Of a stretch of DNA of 49,318 nt, positions 16,681 through 23,650 are shown in pieces. How positions within the stretch are numbered: the stretch's first letter is position 1; every line of letters starts with the position of its first letter. Below the pieces are notes generated by a model. That model did not search any database. It had not been told where the DNA came from and worked only from the letters and a program-made list of their open reading frames with translations. The translations under genes and the position numbers were made by a program. Origin of the DNA: Nonomuraea basaltis (GTDB lineage Bacteria; Actinomycetota; Actinomycetes; Streptosporangiales; Streptosporangiaceae); the NCBI RefSeq assembly GCF_005893125.1, contig NZ_VCJS01000089.1, positions 1 to 49,318 of the forward strand. The letters run 5' to 3'.

Positions 16681-17340
16681 TCAGGCGAGGCCGGAGAGCA
16701 GGGCGTTGACGCCGTCGGTGAGCACGCGTTCGCCTTCCTCTCGTGAATCCAGGAACCAGCCGGGGAGCGGGCTGCGGAGTGAGCAGGTGAGCTCGATGCT
16801 GACGATGCCGTGGATCGTGGTCCACACCAGGTAGGCCGCGCGTACGGGGTCGATCGACCTGATGAGGTGCGCTTCGGCCGCTGCCGAGGTGGCCTGGGTG
16901 AGCACGGTGAAGGTCAGGCCGAGGGCGTCGTGCCGTTGCTCGGGTGAGGGGTCGAAGTCGGGGAGCGGGCGCTCGAACATCAGGGCGTAGAGGGCGGGAT
17001 CCGACAGCGCGAACTGTCTGTAGCCATGCGCCACCGCCATGATCCGGGCCAGCGGGTCCGTCTGGCCGTTCAGCGAGGTGGTCATCGCCTCATGGAGGAT
17101 GCTGAAGCCGTACCGGTAGATCGCTTCCAGCAGGCCGGTGCGGCCGCCGAAACAGGTGTAGATGCCCATCGTGGAGGTTCCGGCGGCGTCCGCCACTCGG
17201 CGGAGTGTCAGGTGGAGTGCTCCGTGTTCGCGAAGGACGTACATGGCCGCGTGGAGCAGGTCCTGGCGCAGCGCGCCGAGTTCTTTCGGGATGGTTACGT
17301 CTCTCGGCACCCTCTCACCATATCGGGCGATAACGAGCAT
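16681..17340 (-). CDS. TetR-family transcriptional regulator
   Basis: The protein is up to 219 aa. The N-terminal helix-turn-helix covers about residues 25-70: LLHAAMYVLREHGALHLTLRRVADAAGTSTMGIYTCFGGR, an almost ideal TetR pattern. A ligand-binding C-terminal domain follows, with DPALYALMFERPLPDF and LVWTTIHGIVSIEL, typical of the TetR_C group with WHG-type motifs. ATG 17340 lies inside the palindromic operator. GTG 17310 is an alternative start giving 209 aa. It is divergent from the membrane protein gene at 17380 and probably represses that gene and itself through the site at 17329-17356. Confidence 0.9.
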   Translation of the reverse strand: MLVIARYGERVPRDVTIPKELGALRQDLLHAAMYVLREHGALHLTLRRVADAAGTSTMGIYTCFGGRTGLLEAIYRYGFSILHEAMTTSLNGQTDPLARIMAVAHGYRQFALSDPALYALMFERPLPDFDPSPEQRHDALGLTFTVLTQATSAAAEAHLIRSIDPVRAAYLVWTTIHGIVSIELTCSLRSPLPGWFLDSREEGERVLTDGVNALLSGLA

Positions 17341-17356
17341 CATAACGAGCGTTATC
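17329..17356. promoter_or_regulatory. Probable TetR operator
   Basis: The segment holds the palindrome ATAACGAGCGTTAT (17342-17355) and a direct copy of its left half, ATAACGAGC (17330-17338), 12 nt away. It lies in the short divergent region between the TetR gene and the membrane-protein gene, the classic position for an autoregulated TetR site. The assignment to this regulator is inferred from position. Confidence 0.65.
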
Positions 17357-17379
17357 ACCGAGAGAAGGGGCTTTTCGAC

Positions 17380-17982
17380 ATGCGGGTCTATCGGGTCACT
17401 GCGGCGGCGGGGTTCGCCTGCGCCCTGCTGCTCGTGGTCAATTCCGCCAGGCGTGCCGGGTTCCTGGCGGAGACGGCACTCACGCACGCCATCGCACCGT
17501 TCGCGGCACTGACGGGCTTACTCGCGATCACCGGCATCTACCTGCTCATTCGCGGTACGGCCGGCGGGCTCGGGCTCGTCGGATATGTACTCAACTCGGC
17601 GGGGCTGGCCGGGGCGTTCGCGATCGAGTACATCCTCCACTTCGTCTTCCCGTACCTCGGCGGGGGCACGGTGAGCGCGCTGCTGGCCGGGGGGACGGGT
17701 CGGGCGTTCCTGGTCACGTCGGTCGCTCTGGTGCTGGGGGTGCTGACGTTCAGTGCGGCGGCGATCCGGAGCAGGGCGATGCCTGTTGCGGCGGTGGTGC
17801 TGTACGCCGCGGGGATGATCCCCGGGTCGCTGCGGAACGTGATGCCGCTGCCGGTCTATCTGGGCGGGCTGGTGCTGGCGGGGGTCGGGGTCGCCTGGAT
17901 GGCGGCGCGGCTCTGGTCGGCGGAGGAGGATCCCGTCGCCGTCGCCCGCCCAGTGAGGAGGGGTGTAACGCCCACGGCCTAG
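17380..17982 (+). CDS. Six-helix membrane protein, DUF4386-like
   Basis: The protein has 200 aa and starts with ATG 17380, preceded by GAGAGAAGGGG. About six hydrophobic segments (near residues 5-22, 33-57, 63-85, 100-125, 130-150 and 155-175) alternate with short loops, and the last ~20 residues are polar. The general pattern resembles small actinobacterial DUF4386-type membrane proteins, but I see no diagnostic motif. It is the likely target of the divergent TetR regulator, so it may serve in efflux or membrane adaptation to the ligand that regulator senses. Codon 47 (17518-17520) is a TTA. Confidence 0.8.
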   Translation: MRVYRVTAAAGFACALLLVVNSARRAGFLAETALTHAIAPFAALTGLLAITGIYLLIRGTAGGLGLVGYVLNSAGLAGAFAIEYILHFVFPYLGGGTVSALLAGGTGRAFLVTSVALVLGVLTFSAAAIRSRAMPVAAVVLYAAGMIPGSLRNVMPLPVYLGGLVLAGVGVAWMAARLWSAEEDPVAVARPVRRGVTPTA

Positions 17983-18115
17983 GACCCGGGGCTGCCAATG
18001 GCGGGGGCGCGAGGTGATCTGGCTCGTGCAGCGGCGCGCAAGGCGGGCCTTCCGTTGTGGTGCGGATATCGCTGTCGGTGGACGAGCTGTCGGTGGCGGG
18101 TGGTCTGGGCAAGGG

Positions 18116-18146
18116 AAGAGCCGGGCGCTGGTTGCGCCCGGCTCTT
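18116..18146 (-). terminator. Hairpin terminator after the whiB7 unit
   Basis: A perfect 13-bp stem (18116-18128 with 18134-18146) with a 5-nt loop lies 48 nt beyond the stop of the 54-aa ORF. The flanking T content is low on the minus strand (TCTTCCCTT), and TTTACG follows on the plus strand. It could act in both directions. Confidence 0.65.
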
Positions 18147-18193
18147 TACGGGGTCTCGTGGGAGATCCTGCGCCGGCGGCAGGACCTCCCCGA

Positions 18194-18358
18194 TCAGAGC
18201 TGCTGGCTCAGGGCCTTGCGAAGGCGGTCGTTCGCCTTCTGGACCTCGCGCCGTGCCCGCTGCACGCGGCTGACGCGCAGTGCGAGGCGCTGCTCCTCCG
18301 CCTCGCGATGGAGGGTTTGTATTCGGTCATTTACCAGGTCATGGATGAGATCAGACAC
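18194..18358 (-). CDS. Small charged helical protein, 54 aa, downstream of whiB7
   Basis: The GTG start at 18358 is preceded by GAGGAG at a spacing of 7, which makes translation likely; a longer frame from ATG 18388 lacks a ribosome site. The product (MSDLIHDLVNDRIQTLHRE... to ...KANDRLRKALSQQL) is strongly helical and rich in Arg, Glu, Gln and Leu, with a heptad-like pattern over about residues 10-50, suggesting a coiled coil. It has no cysteines and no membrane segment. It begins 63 nt after the whiB7 stop on the same strand and ends before a strong hairpin, so the two are probably co-transcribed. I know of no family. Confidence 0.65.
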   Translation of the reverse strand: MSDLIHDLVNDRIQTLHREAEEQRLALRVSRVQRARREVQKANDRLRKALSQQL

Positions 18359-18421
18359 TGTAAGGCTCCTCGACGGGTTAGTTCTCATTGGTTTTCGCTT
18401 TCTTGCTCGTAGGTGCGGTGT

Positions 18422-18691
18422 TCAGGCAGCGACCGGGTGCTTGCGGGGACGCCCGCGCGGACGCTTGCGGGGAACGACCGTTCCCCGGAGGATCAGTTCG
18501 CCACCCCAGACCCCCCACGGCTCCTCGCGCTCGAGCGCGCGGTCGAGGCAGGCCTTCTGGATCGGGCAGCCGCCGCAGAGCGCCTTCGCGAACTCCACGT
18601 CCTCCGGCGACTCGGCGAACCACAGGTCGGGGTCGGTACGACAGGGGATCTTGGCTTCGTCGATCAGGTCCATGATCGTCTTGGCCCCCAT
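18422..18691 (-). CDS. whiB7: WhiB7 (WblC) Fe-S transcription factor
   Basis: The protein has 89 aa. Four cysteines bind the 4Fe-4S cluster: C17 in IPCRTDPDLWF, then C39, C42 and C48 in ALCGGCPIQKAC. EPWGVWGGE follows as the sigma-factor-contacting turn, and KRPRGRPRKHP is a C-terminal AT-hook. The AT-hook separates WhiB7 from other WhiB paralogues. WhiB7 activates intrinsic antibiotic-resistance genes together with the housekeeping sigma factor when translation or redox state is disturbed. ATG 18691 is chosen because AAGGAG lies 8 nt upstream; a longer frame from 18763 runs through the attenuator tail. It is preceded by an autoregulatory-type promoter, leader ORF and attenuator, and followed by a 54-aa ORF. 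Confidence 0.95.
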   Translation of the reverse strand: MGAKTIMDLIDEAKIPCRTDPDLWFAESPEDVEFAKALCGGCPIQKACLDRALEREEPWGVWGGELILRGTVVPRKRPRGRPRKHPVAA

Positions 18692-18769
18692 CTGCTTCTC
18701 CTTTTGATCGATCTTTTTGATCTGGGTCGGGCACCTCGTAGGTGGGTCGGGGATCACGGACAAACAAGA

Positions 18770-18802
18770 AGGCCGCGGATCCTGTGTGCGGATCCGCGGC
18801 CT
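18770..18802 (-). terminator. Attenuator terminator in the whiB7 leader
   Basis: On the minus strand a 13-bp stem (18802-18790 with 18782-18770) with a 7-nt loop is followed by TTCTTGTTTG, a proper intrinsic terminator. It lies 16 nt after the stop of the leader ORF and 79 nt before the whiB7 start, so read-through decides whiB7 expression. WhiB7 genes of other actinobacteria are known to be controlled by leader attenuation. Confidence 0.85.
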
Positions 18803-18846
18803 GGAGGCTGTTGCCGGTCAGGTTATGACCGGTGTATCCCTCCAGG
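18800..18846 (-). promoter_or_regulatory. Candidate antiterminator and stop-codon hairpin in the whiB7 leader
   Basis: On the minus strand CCTGGAGG (18846-18839) can pair with CCTCCAGG (18807-18800), whose last three bases belong to the foot of the terminator stem. Inside lies a second hairpin, CCGGTCA (18832-18826) with TGACCGG (18820-18814) and a 5-nt loop. The TGA of the leader ORF is in its 3' arm. A ribosome on the last leader codons would open these stems. The switch itself is inferred. Confidence 0.5.
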
Positions 18847-19087
18847 GTTGCGGACCGCGCAGTCCACCCTTGTGGAGCTGGTTGGCCGGCAGTTCGATAC
18901 GTGCGGTGTAGACAGGAGCGCCTTGCGCCACGGCGGTACCGAAGTGAGCGCGCGCATAGAAGGCGGGGGCCTGGCTACGGAAGGCAGACTTCTCCTGCCG
19001 CAGCTTGGCCGGCCCATCGACGAGCCTCACCGAGTCACGGCATGCGGAAGCGAGCCACTGCGTGGCCGACATCTTGATGCTGATCAC
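18818..19087 (-). CDS. Leader ORF (uORF) of whiB7, 89 codons
   Basis: GTG 19087 is preceded by GGAGGTGA at a spacing of 6, one of the best ribosome sites in the window. The product begins MISIKMSATQWLASACRD and ends QPWRDTPVIT. It resembles no protein family I know. It starts about 60 nt after the whiB7 promoter and its stop lies in a hairpin 16 nt before the attenuator. The likely role is as a sensor of ribosome stalling rather than as a protein. Part of its length may therefore be free to vary between species. Confidence 0.6.
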   Translation of the reverse strand: MISIKMSATQWLASACRDSVRLVDGPAKLRQEKSAFRSQAPAFYARAHFGTAVAQGAPVYTARIELPANQLHKGGLRGPQPWRDTPVIT

Positions 19088-19147
19088 CGGGGCTCACCTC
19101 CACTCTCTAGATCGTCGGAACAGGAGTGTCCGACTCGCATGACCATG

Positions 19148-19187
19148 ACCCTAAACCGGGAACGCAGGAACCGGCAACATATTTTCT
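19148..19187 (-). promoter_or_regulatory. WhiB7-type autoregulated promoter
   Basis: On the minus strand TTGCCG (19177-19172) and TAGGGT (19153-19148) are 18 nt apart. The AT-rich block AGAAAATAT lies directly upstream of the -35 (19187-19179). An AT block next to the -35 is the known WhiB7 AT-hook target. The promoter sits 27 nt after the tesB stop. Confidence 0.7.
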
Positions 19188-19213
19188 ACCAGCGATTTCG
19201 TTACATAAGACAA

Positions 19214-20083
19214 CTACTTCAGCGGGCGAATCATGGCCTCTTGGACGACAGAAACCACGAGATCACCCGACGCAGTGAACATCTCACCGCGCGCTAGTCC
19301 CCGCGCGCCCGCGGACCACGGGGACGCCTGAGCGTAGAGCAGCCAGTCGTCGGCCCTGAAGGGGCCGTGGAACCACATGGCGTGGTCCAGCGAAGCGCCC
19401 ATGATGTTGGACACGCCCCAGGCCATGCCATGTGCCAGCAGTACCGTGTCGACCAGTGTGAAGTCCGAGGCGTACGCGGCCAGCACCACGTGCAGCAGCG
19501 GGTCGTCGGGCAGCTCGGCGTGGTAGCGGAACCACACGTTCGTCTCGGCGCTGCGCAGCTCGGGCTTCTGGTGCGCCTCCCAGGTCAGCGGCGAGGCGTA
19601 CCTGGCGTCCACCGGCCGGGGACGCGACAGCCAGTCGCGGAATTCTGGGTGGTCGCCGACGAGCTCGTACATCCGGTCCTGGAACGTGGGCAGCGTCTCG
19701 GGATCCGGAACAGCGGGCATCACGGACGCCTGATGCGCCACGCCCTCCTCGGCGATGTGGAACGACGCCGACATCGTGAAGATCGCCTTGCCGTGCTGCA
19801 CCGCGACGACCCTGCGGGTACTGAACGAGCGTCCGTCGCGCACCCGCTCCACGTTGTAGACGATCGGGATCGACGGGTCGCCCGGGCGGATGAAGTAGGC
19901 GTGGAGGGAGTGCACGTTGCGGTCCTTGGTGACCGTACGGCCGGCCGCGACCAGGGCCTGCGCCGCCACCTGACCGCCGAAGACACGTTGGATGCGCTCC
20001 TCCGGGCTCCTTCCCCGGAAGATGTCCAGCTCGATCTGCTCCAGGTCGAGCAGATCCAGCAGTTCCTTCAGCGCCTCGTTCAC
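19214..20083 (-). CDS. tesB: Acyl-CoA thioesterase II (TesB family)
   Basis: The protein has 289 aa, the usual length of the double-hotdog thioesterase II. It hydrolyses acyl-CoA to free fatty acid and CoA in the cytoplasm. Family marks are RVFGGQVAAQALVAAGRTV (about residues 33-50), HSLHAYFIRPGDPSIPIVY (about 57-75), GRSFSTRRVVAVQHGKAIFTM (about 83-103) and, in the second hotdog, LDHAMWFHGPFRADDWLLY near 245. The GTG at 20083 follows AGGGGG at a spacing of about 9. It lies between uvrD2 and whiB7 on the same strand. Confidence 0.93.
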   Translation of the reverse strand: MNEALKELLDLLDLEQIELDIFRGRSPEERIQRVFGGQVAAQALVAAGRTVTKDRNVHSLHAYFIRPGDPSIPIVYNVERVRDGRSFSTRRVVAVQHGKAIFTMSASFHIAEEGVAHQASVMPAVPDPETLPTFQDRMYELVGDHPEFRDWLSRPRPVDARYASPLTWEAHQKPELRSAETNVWFRYHAELPDDPLLHVVLAAYASDFTLVDTVLLAHGMAWGVSNIMGASLDHAMWFHGPFRADDWLLYAQASPWSAGARGLARGEMFTASGDLVVSVVQEAMIRPLK

Positions 20084-20223
20084 GTGTCCGTCCCCCTTGT
20101 GCTTTCCGATCCTTGGACAAGTCTGACGTGTGGCCGTTTCCTCCCCAAGTGGGGCCAGGCTTTGTTCGATGATTCCGGGTCGCGGTTTCGCGGCTGTTAC
20201 GGGGTGCGGCAGTCGGCTACGTG

Positions 20224-22269
20224 TTAAGGGGTGCGGCAGAGGGCCAGGACGGCCGCGCCGTAGCGGTCGATCTTCACGCGGCCGATGCCGGCGATCGACA
20301 GCAGCTCCTGCTCCGTCGTCGGCGCCCGCTCCGCGATCGCCTGCAGCGTCACGTCCGTGAAGACGACGTACGGCGGGACCTTTGCCTCCTTGGCGGTGGC
20401 CGTGCGCCACGCCTTCAGCCGCTCCAGCAGCGCCTCGTCGTAGTCCGCCGGGCAGGTGGCGCACCGGCCCAGCTTCTGCTCGGCCGCCGCCACCAGCGTC
20501 TTCGCGCAGACGCGGCAGCTGACCGGGGCGGCCATCGTACGGCGCTCGCGGGTCGGCGCCGCCACGCGCGGCGGGTTGGAGACGCGGCCGGTGAGGCCGT
20601 CGAGGAAGCGGGACGGGCGGCGGCTCTTGCGCCCGCCCGGGGCGCGGGCGAGCGCCCAGGAGAGGGACAGGTGCTCGCGAGCCCGGGTGATGCCCACGTA
20701 GAGAAGGCGGCGTTCCTCCTCGATCTGCTCCGGGGTCTCCGCGTAGATGATCGGGAGCATGCCGTCGGTGAGGCCGACGAGGAACACGGCGTCCCATTCC
20801 AGGCCCTTGGCGGCGTGCAGGGAGGCCAGGGTGACGCCCTCCACGGGCGGGGCGTGCTGCTCGGAGGCCCGGCGTTCCAGCTCGGCCACGTACGCCGGCA
20901 GGCCGGCGCCGTCGGCGGCCATGTCCTCGGACAGGTCGGCCAGGGCCTTCAGTGACTCCCACTTCTCCCGGGCCTTGCCGCCGCCGGGCGGGGACGGGGT
21001 CAGGCCGACGCCCGCGAGGATGTGGTGCACCTCGGAGGCCAGCGGCTCGCCGGTCGCCGAGCGGGCGGCGCCGCGCAGCAGGACGACCGCCTGGCGTACC
21101 TCGGGGCGTTCGAAGAAGCGCTCGGCGCCGCGCAGGACGTACGGGATCTCGGCCTTGGCCAGGGCCTCCTCGTACGCCGCCGACTGGGAGTTGACGCGGA
21201 ACAGGACCGCGATCTCGCGCGAGAGCACGCCCTTGTCGAGGAGCTTCCTGATGGCCCTGGCCACTCCGGCGGCCTCGGCCGGCTCGTCGTCGTAGTCGGC
21301 GAAAGCCGGCCTGGGGCCGTCCGGGCGCTGGGCGACCAGCTCCAGGCGGTGCGGCGACCTGCTCTTGGCGATCACCAGGTTGGCCAGGTCGACCACCTGC
21401 GGGGTCGAGCGGTAGTCGCGGACCAGCTTGATGACGGCGGCCTGCGGATGCTCCACCGCGAACCCGGTCAGGTAGCGCGGGCTGGCGCCGGTGAAGGAGT
21501 AGATCGTCTGGTTGGGGTCGCCGACCACGCAGATGTCGTCGCGGCCACCGAGCCAGGTGTCGAGCAGGAGCTTCTGCAGCGGGTTGACGTCTTGGTACTC
21601 GTCGACCACGAAATAGCGGTATTGCTGGCGGACCTGCGCCGCCACCTCCTGGTGCTCGGTCATCACGGCCGCGGTCAACTCGAGGATGGTCTCGAAGTCG
21701 ACCAGGTGGCGATCGCGCCTGATCTGCTCGTAGGCCTCGTAGAGCCGGGCGATCTCCTCCGGCGGCGAGGGAGGCGTGCGGTGGTGCTTGGCCGCGGCGG
21801 CCACGTAGTCCTCGTGGCCGATCTGGGTGACCTTGGCCCACTCGATCTCGGAGGCGATGTCCCGCAGCTCGGACCGATCCGCATTTTTCCGGATCAGGCG
21901 GCAGGCCTCCGACAGCACCGGCAGCTTCGACTCGATGACCGAGGGCGCCGCGCCGCCGATCACCCGTGGCCAGAAGTAGGTGAGCTGACGCAGCGCGGCG
22001 GCGTGGAAGGTGCGGGCCTGCACGCCGGGCGCCCCGAGCGCGCGCAGCCGCTGACGCAGCTCCCCCGCCGCCCGGGTGGTGAACGTCACAGCGAGCACGC
22101 TCTGTGCGTCGACGACCCCGCTGCGCACCGCGTACGCGATCCGGTGGGTGATCGCCCTGGTCTTGCCCGTGCCCGCGCCGGCGAGCACGCACACGGGGCC
22201 GCGCACGGCCGCGGCCACTTCGCGCTGCTCAGGGTCCAGACCGATCAGGACGTCGTCCACATTTGTCAC
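20224..22269 (-). CDS. uvrD2: ATP-dependent DNA helicase UvrD2
   Basis: The protein has 681 aa and is a superfamily 1A 3'-5' helicase. Walker A AGAGTGKT is at 30-37, VVDEYQDVNPLQ is the Walker B region, VGDPNQTIYSFTGASP is motif III, and motif VI reads LLYVGITRAREHLSLSW. The C-terminal part has CRVC and CATC, the tetracysteine linker seen in mycobacterial UvrD2, followed by an HRDC domain of about 75 residues. The start is GTG 22269 with a weak ribosome site. The neighbours (mycoredoxin, nudC) follow the order in M. tuberculosis. Confidence 0.95.
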   Translation of the reverse strand: MTNVDDVLIGLDPEQREVAAAVRGPVCVLAGAGTGKTRAITHRIAYAVRSGVVDAQSVLAVTFTTRAAGELRQRLRALGAPGVQARTFHAAALRQLTYFWPRVIGGAAPSVIESKLPVLSEACRLIRKNADRSELRDIASEIEWAKVTQIGHEDYVAAAAKHHRTPPSPPEEIARLYEAYEQIRRDRHLVDFETILELTAAVMTEHQEVAAQVRQQYRYFVVDEYQDVNPLQKLLLDTWLGGRDDICVVGDPNQTIYSFTGASPRYLTGFAVEHPQAAVIKLVRDYRSTPQVVDLANLVIAKSRSPHRLELVAQRPDGPRPAFADYDDEPAEAAGVARAIRKLLDKGVLSREIAVLFRVNSQSAAYEEALAKAEIPYVLRGAERFFERPEVRQAVVLLRGAARSATGEPLASEVHHILAGVGLTPSPPGGGKAREKWESLKALADLSEDMAADGAGLPAYVAELERRASEQHAPPVEGVTLASLHAAKGLEWDAVFLVGLTDGMLPIIYAETPEQIEEERRLLYVGITRAREHLSLSWALARAPGGRKSRRPSRFLDGLTGRVSNPPRVAAPTRERRTMAAPVSCRVCAKTLVAAAEQKLGRCATCPADYDEALLERLKAWRTATAKEAKVPPYVVFTDVTLQAIAERAPTTEQELLSIAGIGRVKIDRYGAAVLALCRTP

Positions 22270-22412
22270 CTGTTCATCTTCTCAGTACTGGCGGCCAAGG
22301 ACGTTATTCTGGCAACATGCGGGCTCTCGTATATTCGTAGTCAACGAGGTGCAAAGACCTGGTCTCTTCCCCCACAATGGGGCCGACCATCTGTATGGGG
22401 GAAAGGAAGGCC

Positions 22413-23318
22413 GTGCGAACTGCGGTATACGCGGGCGCTCTCGCGCTCGCTGCCGTTGTGCTCACACCCGTCGCCGCGACCGCGACGACGAAGGAGCCGA
22501 CACCTGCCCCTACGGTGAGCAACCCGGTGAGCTCCGACGGAATCGGCGGCCTGAGCCTGGAGACCGTCGCGTACGGCACACACCGGCGCCAGCAGATGGA
22601 CGTCTGGTGGACCCCCGACGGCATGCAGCGGCCCGGCGTCTTCCTGATCCACGGCGGCTGGTGGTCGAGCGGCGACAAGCGGTACATGAAGGAGATCACC
22701 CGTAGCTACGCCGAGCTCGGCTACACGGTCTTCAACCTCAACTACCGCCTGTCCGGCGACGCGCCCTGGCCCGCACAACGCACGGACGCGCTGGCCGCGA
22801 TCGCGTCGGCGCGCAAGCACGCCGACCGGTGGGCGTTCGACCCGAGCAACTACGTGGTGGTCGGCTTCTCCGCCGGCGGCCACATCGCGGCGGCCGCCGG
22901 CACCTACGGCGACGGCGTCAGCGGTCTCAAGGGCGTGGTGGGCCTGTCGCCGATCATCTCCCCGCTGCGGGCTTACTCCGACGGCGAGAAGACCACGGAC
23001 CCCGACAAGATCAGGCTGCGCACGGCCGCGATCCGGCTGGCCGGCGGCTGCGCCCCCAAGGGCAAGTGCTCGCGGGTCTGGGCCAGCATGGAGGTGGCCT
23101 GGCACGCCAGCCGCAACGACGCGCCGATGCTGGCCATCCACTCGCAGGACGAGTTCGTGCCGCCGGTGCAGAGCCAGTTGCTCAAGCAGATGCTCGGTCA
23201 GGTGGGCGTGCCGGTGACGGTGCTCACCCAGCCGGGGACCAACCACAGCGCGCCCCTCTACCGGGAGCCCGGCGTCGCCGAGCGCGTGCAGACGTGGATC
23301 TCCGAGCGCATCGGGTAA
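22413..23318 (+). CDS. Secreted alpha/beta hydrolase (esterase/lipase-like)
   Basis: The protein has about 301 aa. A signal peptide is visible at the start (VYAGALALAAVVLTPVAATA). The oxyanion motif is FLIHGGWWSSG, the nucleophile elbow is VGFSAGGHIAAAA, the acid lies near LAIHSQDEFVP and the catalytic His in QPGTNHSAP, so the triad is complete. This is the hormone-sensitive-lipase/BD-FAE-like arrangement for small esters or peptides. GTG 22413 has GGAAGG upstream; ATG 22395 and ATG 22377 are alternatives. The gene stands between uvrD2 (divergent) and the mycoredoxin gene, and its export suggests degradation of external substrates. Confidence 0.88.
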   Translation: MRTAVYAGALALAAVVLTPVAATATTKEPTPAPTVSNPVSSDGIGGLSLETVAYGTHRRQQMDVWWTPDGMQRPGVFLIHGGWWSSGDKRYMKEITRSYAELGYTVFNLNYRLSGDAPWPAQRTDALAAIASARKHADRWAFDPSNYVVVGFSAGGHIAAAAGTYGDGVSGLKGVVGLSPIISPLRAYSDGEKTTDPDKIRLRTAAIRLAGGCAPKGKCSRVWASMEVAWHASRNDAPMLAIHSQDEFVPPVQSQLLKQMLGQVGVPVTVLTQPGTNHSAPLYREPGVAERVQTWISERIG

Positions 23319-23401
23319 GACCTGTTGACCGCGGGATTACGCAGGCACTTCGGGTTGTTGCACGGAGCGCCTGATTTCCTGACTCTGGAGGATCACCAAA
23401 C

Positions 23402-23650
23402 ATGGCGCTCACGGTCTACAGCACCACGTGGTGCGGCCCATGCAAGCGGCTGAAGTCCCAGCTGGCCCGCGAGGGCATCATCTTCGACGAGATCGACATC
23501 GAGCGCGACGCGTCGGCGGCCGAGTTCGTGATGAGCGTCAACAACGGCAACCAGACGGTGCCGACCGTGGTGATCGAAACTCCGAAAGGCCGCGTCGTGC
23601 GGACGAACCCGTCCGCACGCGAGGTCAAGGCCCTGCTCGAAGCGGCCTAG
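23402..23650 (+). CDS. mrx1: Mycoredoxin/glutaredoxin-like protein
   Basis: The protein has 82 aa with the active site WCGPCKRL at about residues 10-17, followed by the thioredoxin fold with the cis-Pro loop NQTVPTVVI (about 50-58). Mycoredoxins reduce mycothiol-mixed disulfides on proteins. The CGPC motif differs from the CGYC that I recall for the M. tuberculosis Mrx1, and is also found in other actinobacterial glutaredoxin-like proteins. GGAGGA lies before the ATG. It converges with nudC, whose stop codon overlaps its own by 4 nt. Confidence 0.92.
   Translation: MALTVYSTTWCGPCKRLKSQLAREGIIFDEIDIERDASAAEFVMSVNNGNQTVPTVVIETPKGRVVRTNPSAREVKALLEAA

Noticed and set aside
18162..18193. A CRISPR or other repeat array in the window
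   Set aside because: No regularly spaced repeats were found anywhere. The only repeats are hairpins, the tRNA pair, the two protease modules and the two secreted-protein cassettes.
19214..22192. A 992-codon minus frame joining tesB with a frame inside uvrD2
   Set aside because: Only the part from 20083 down is coding (thioesterase). The rest is the wrong frame of uvrD2.
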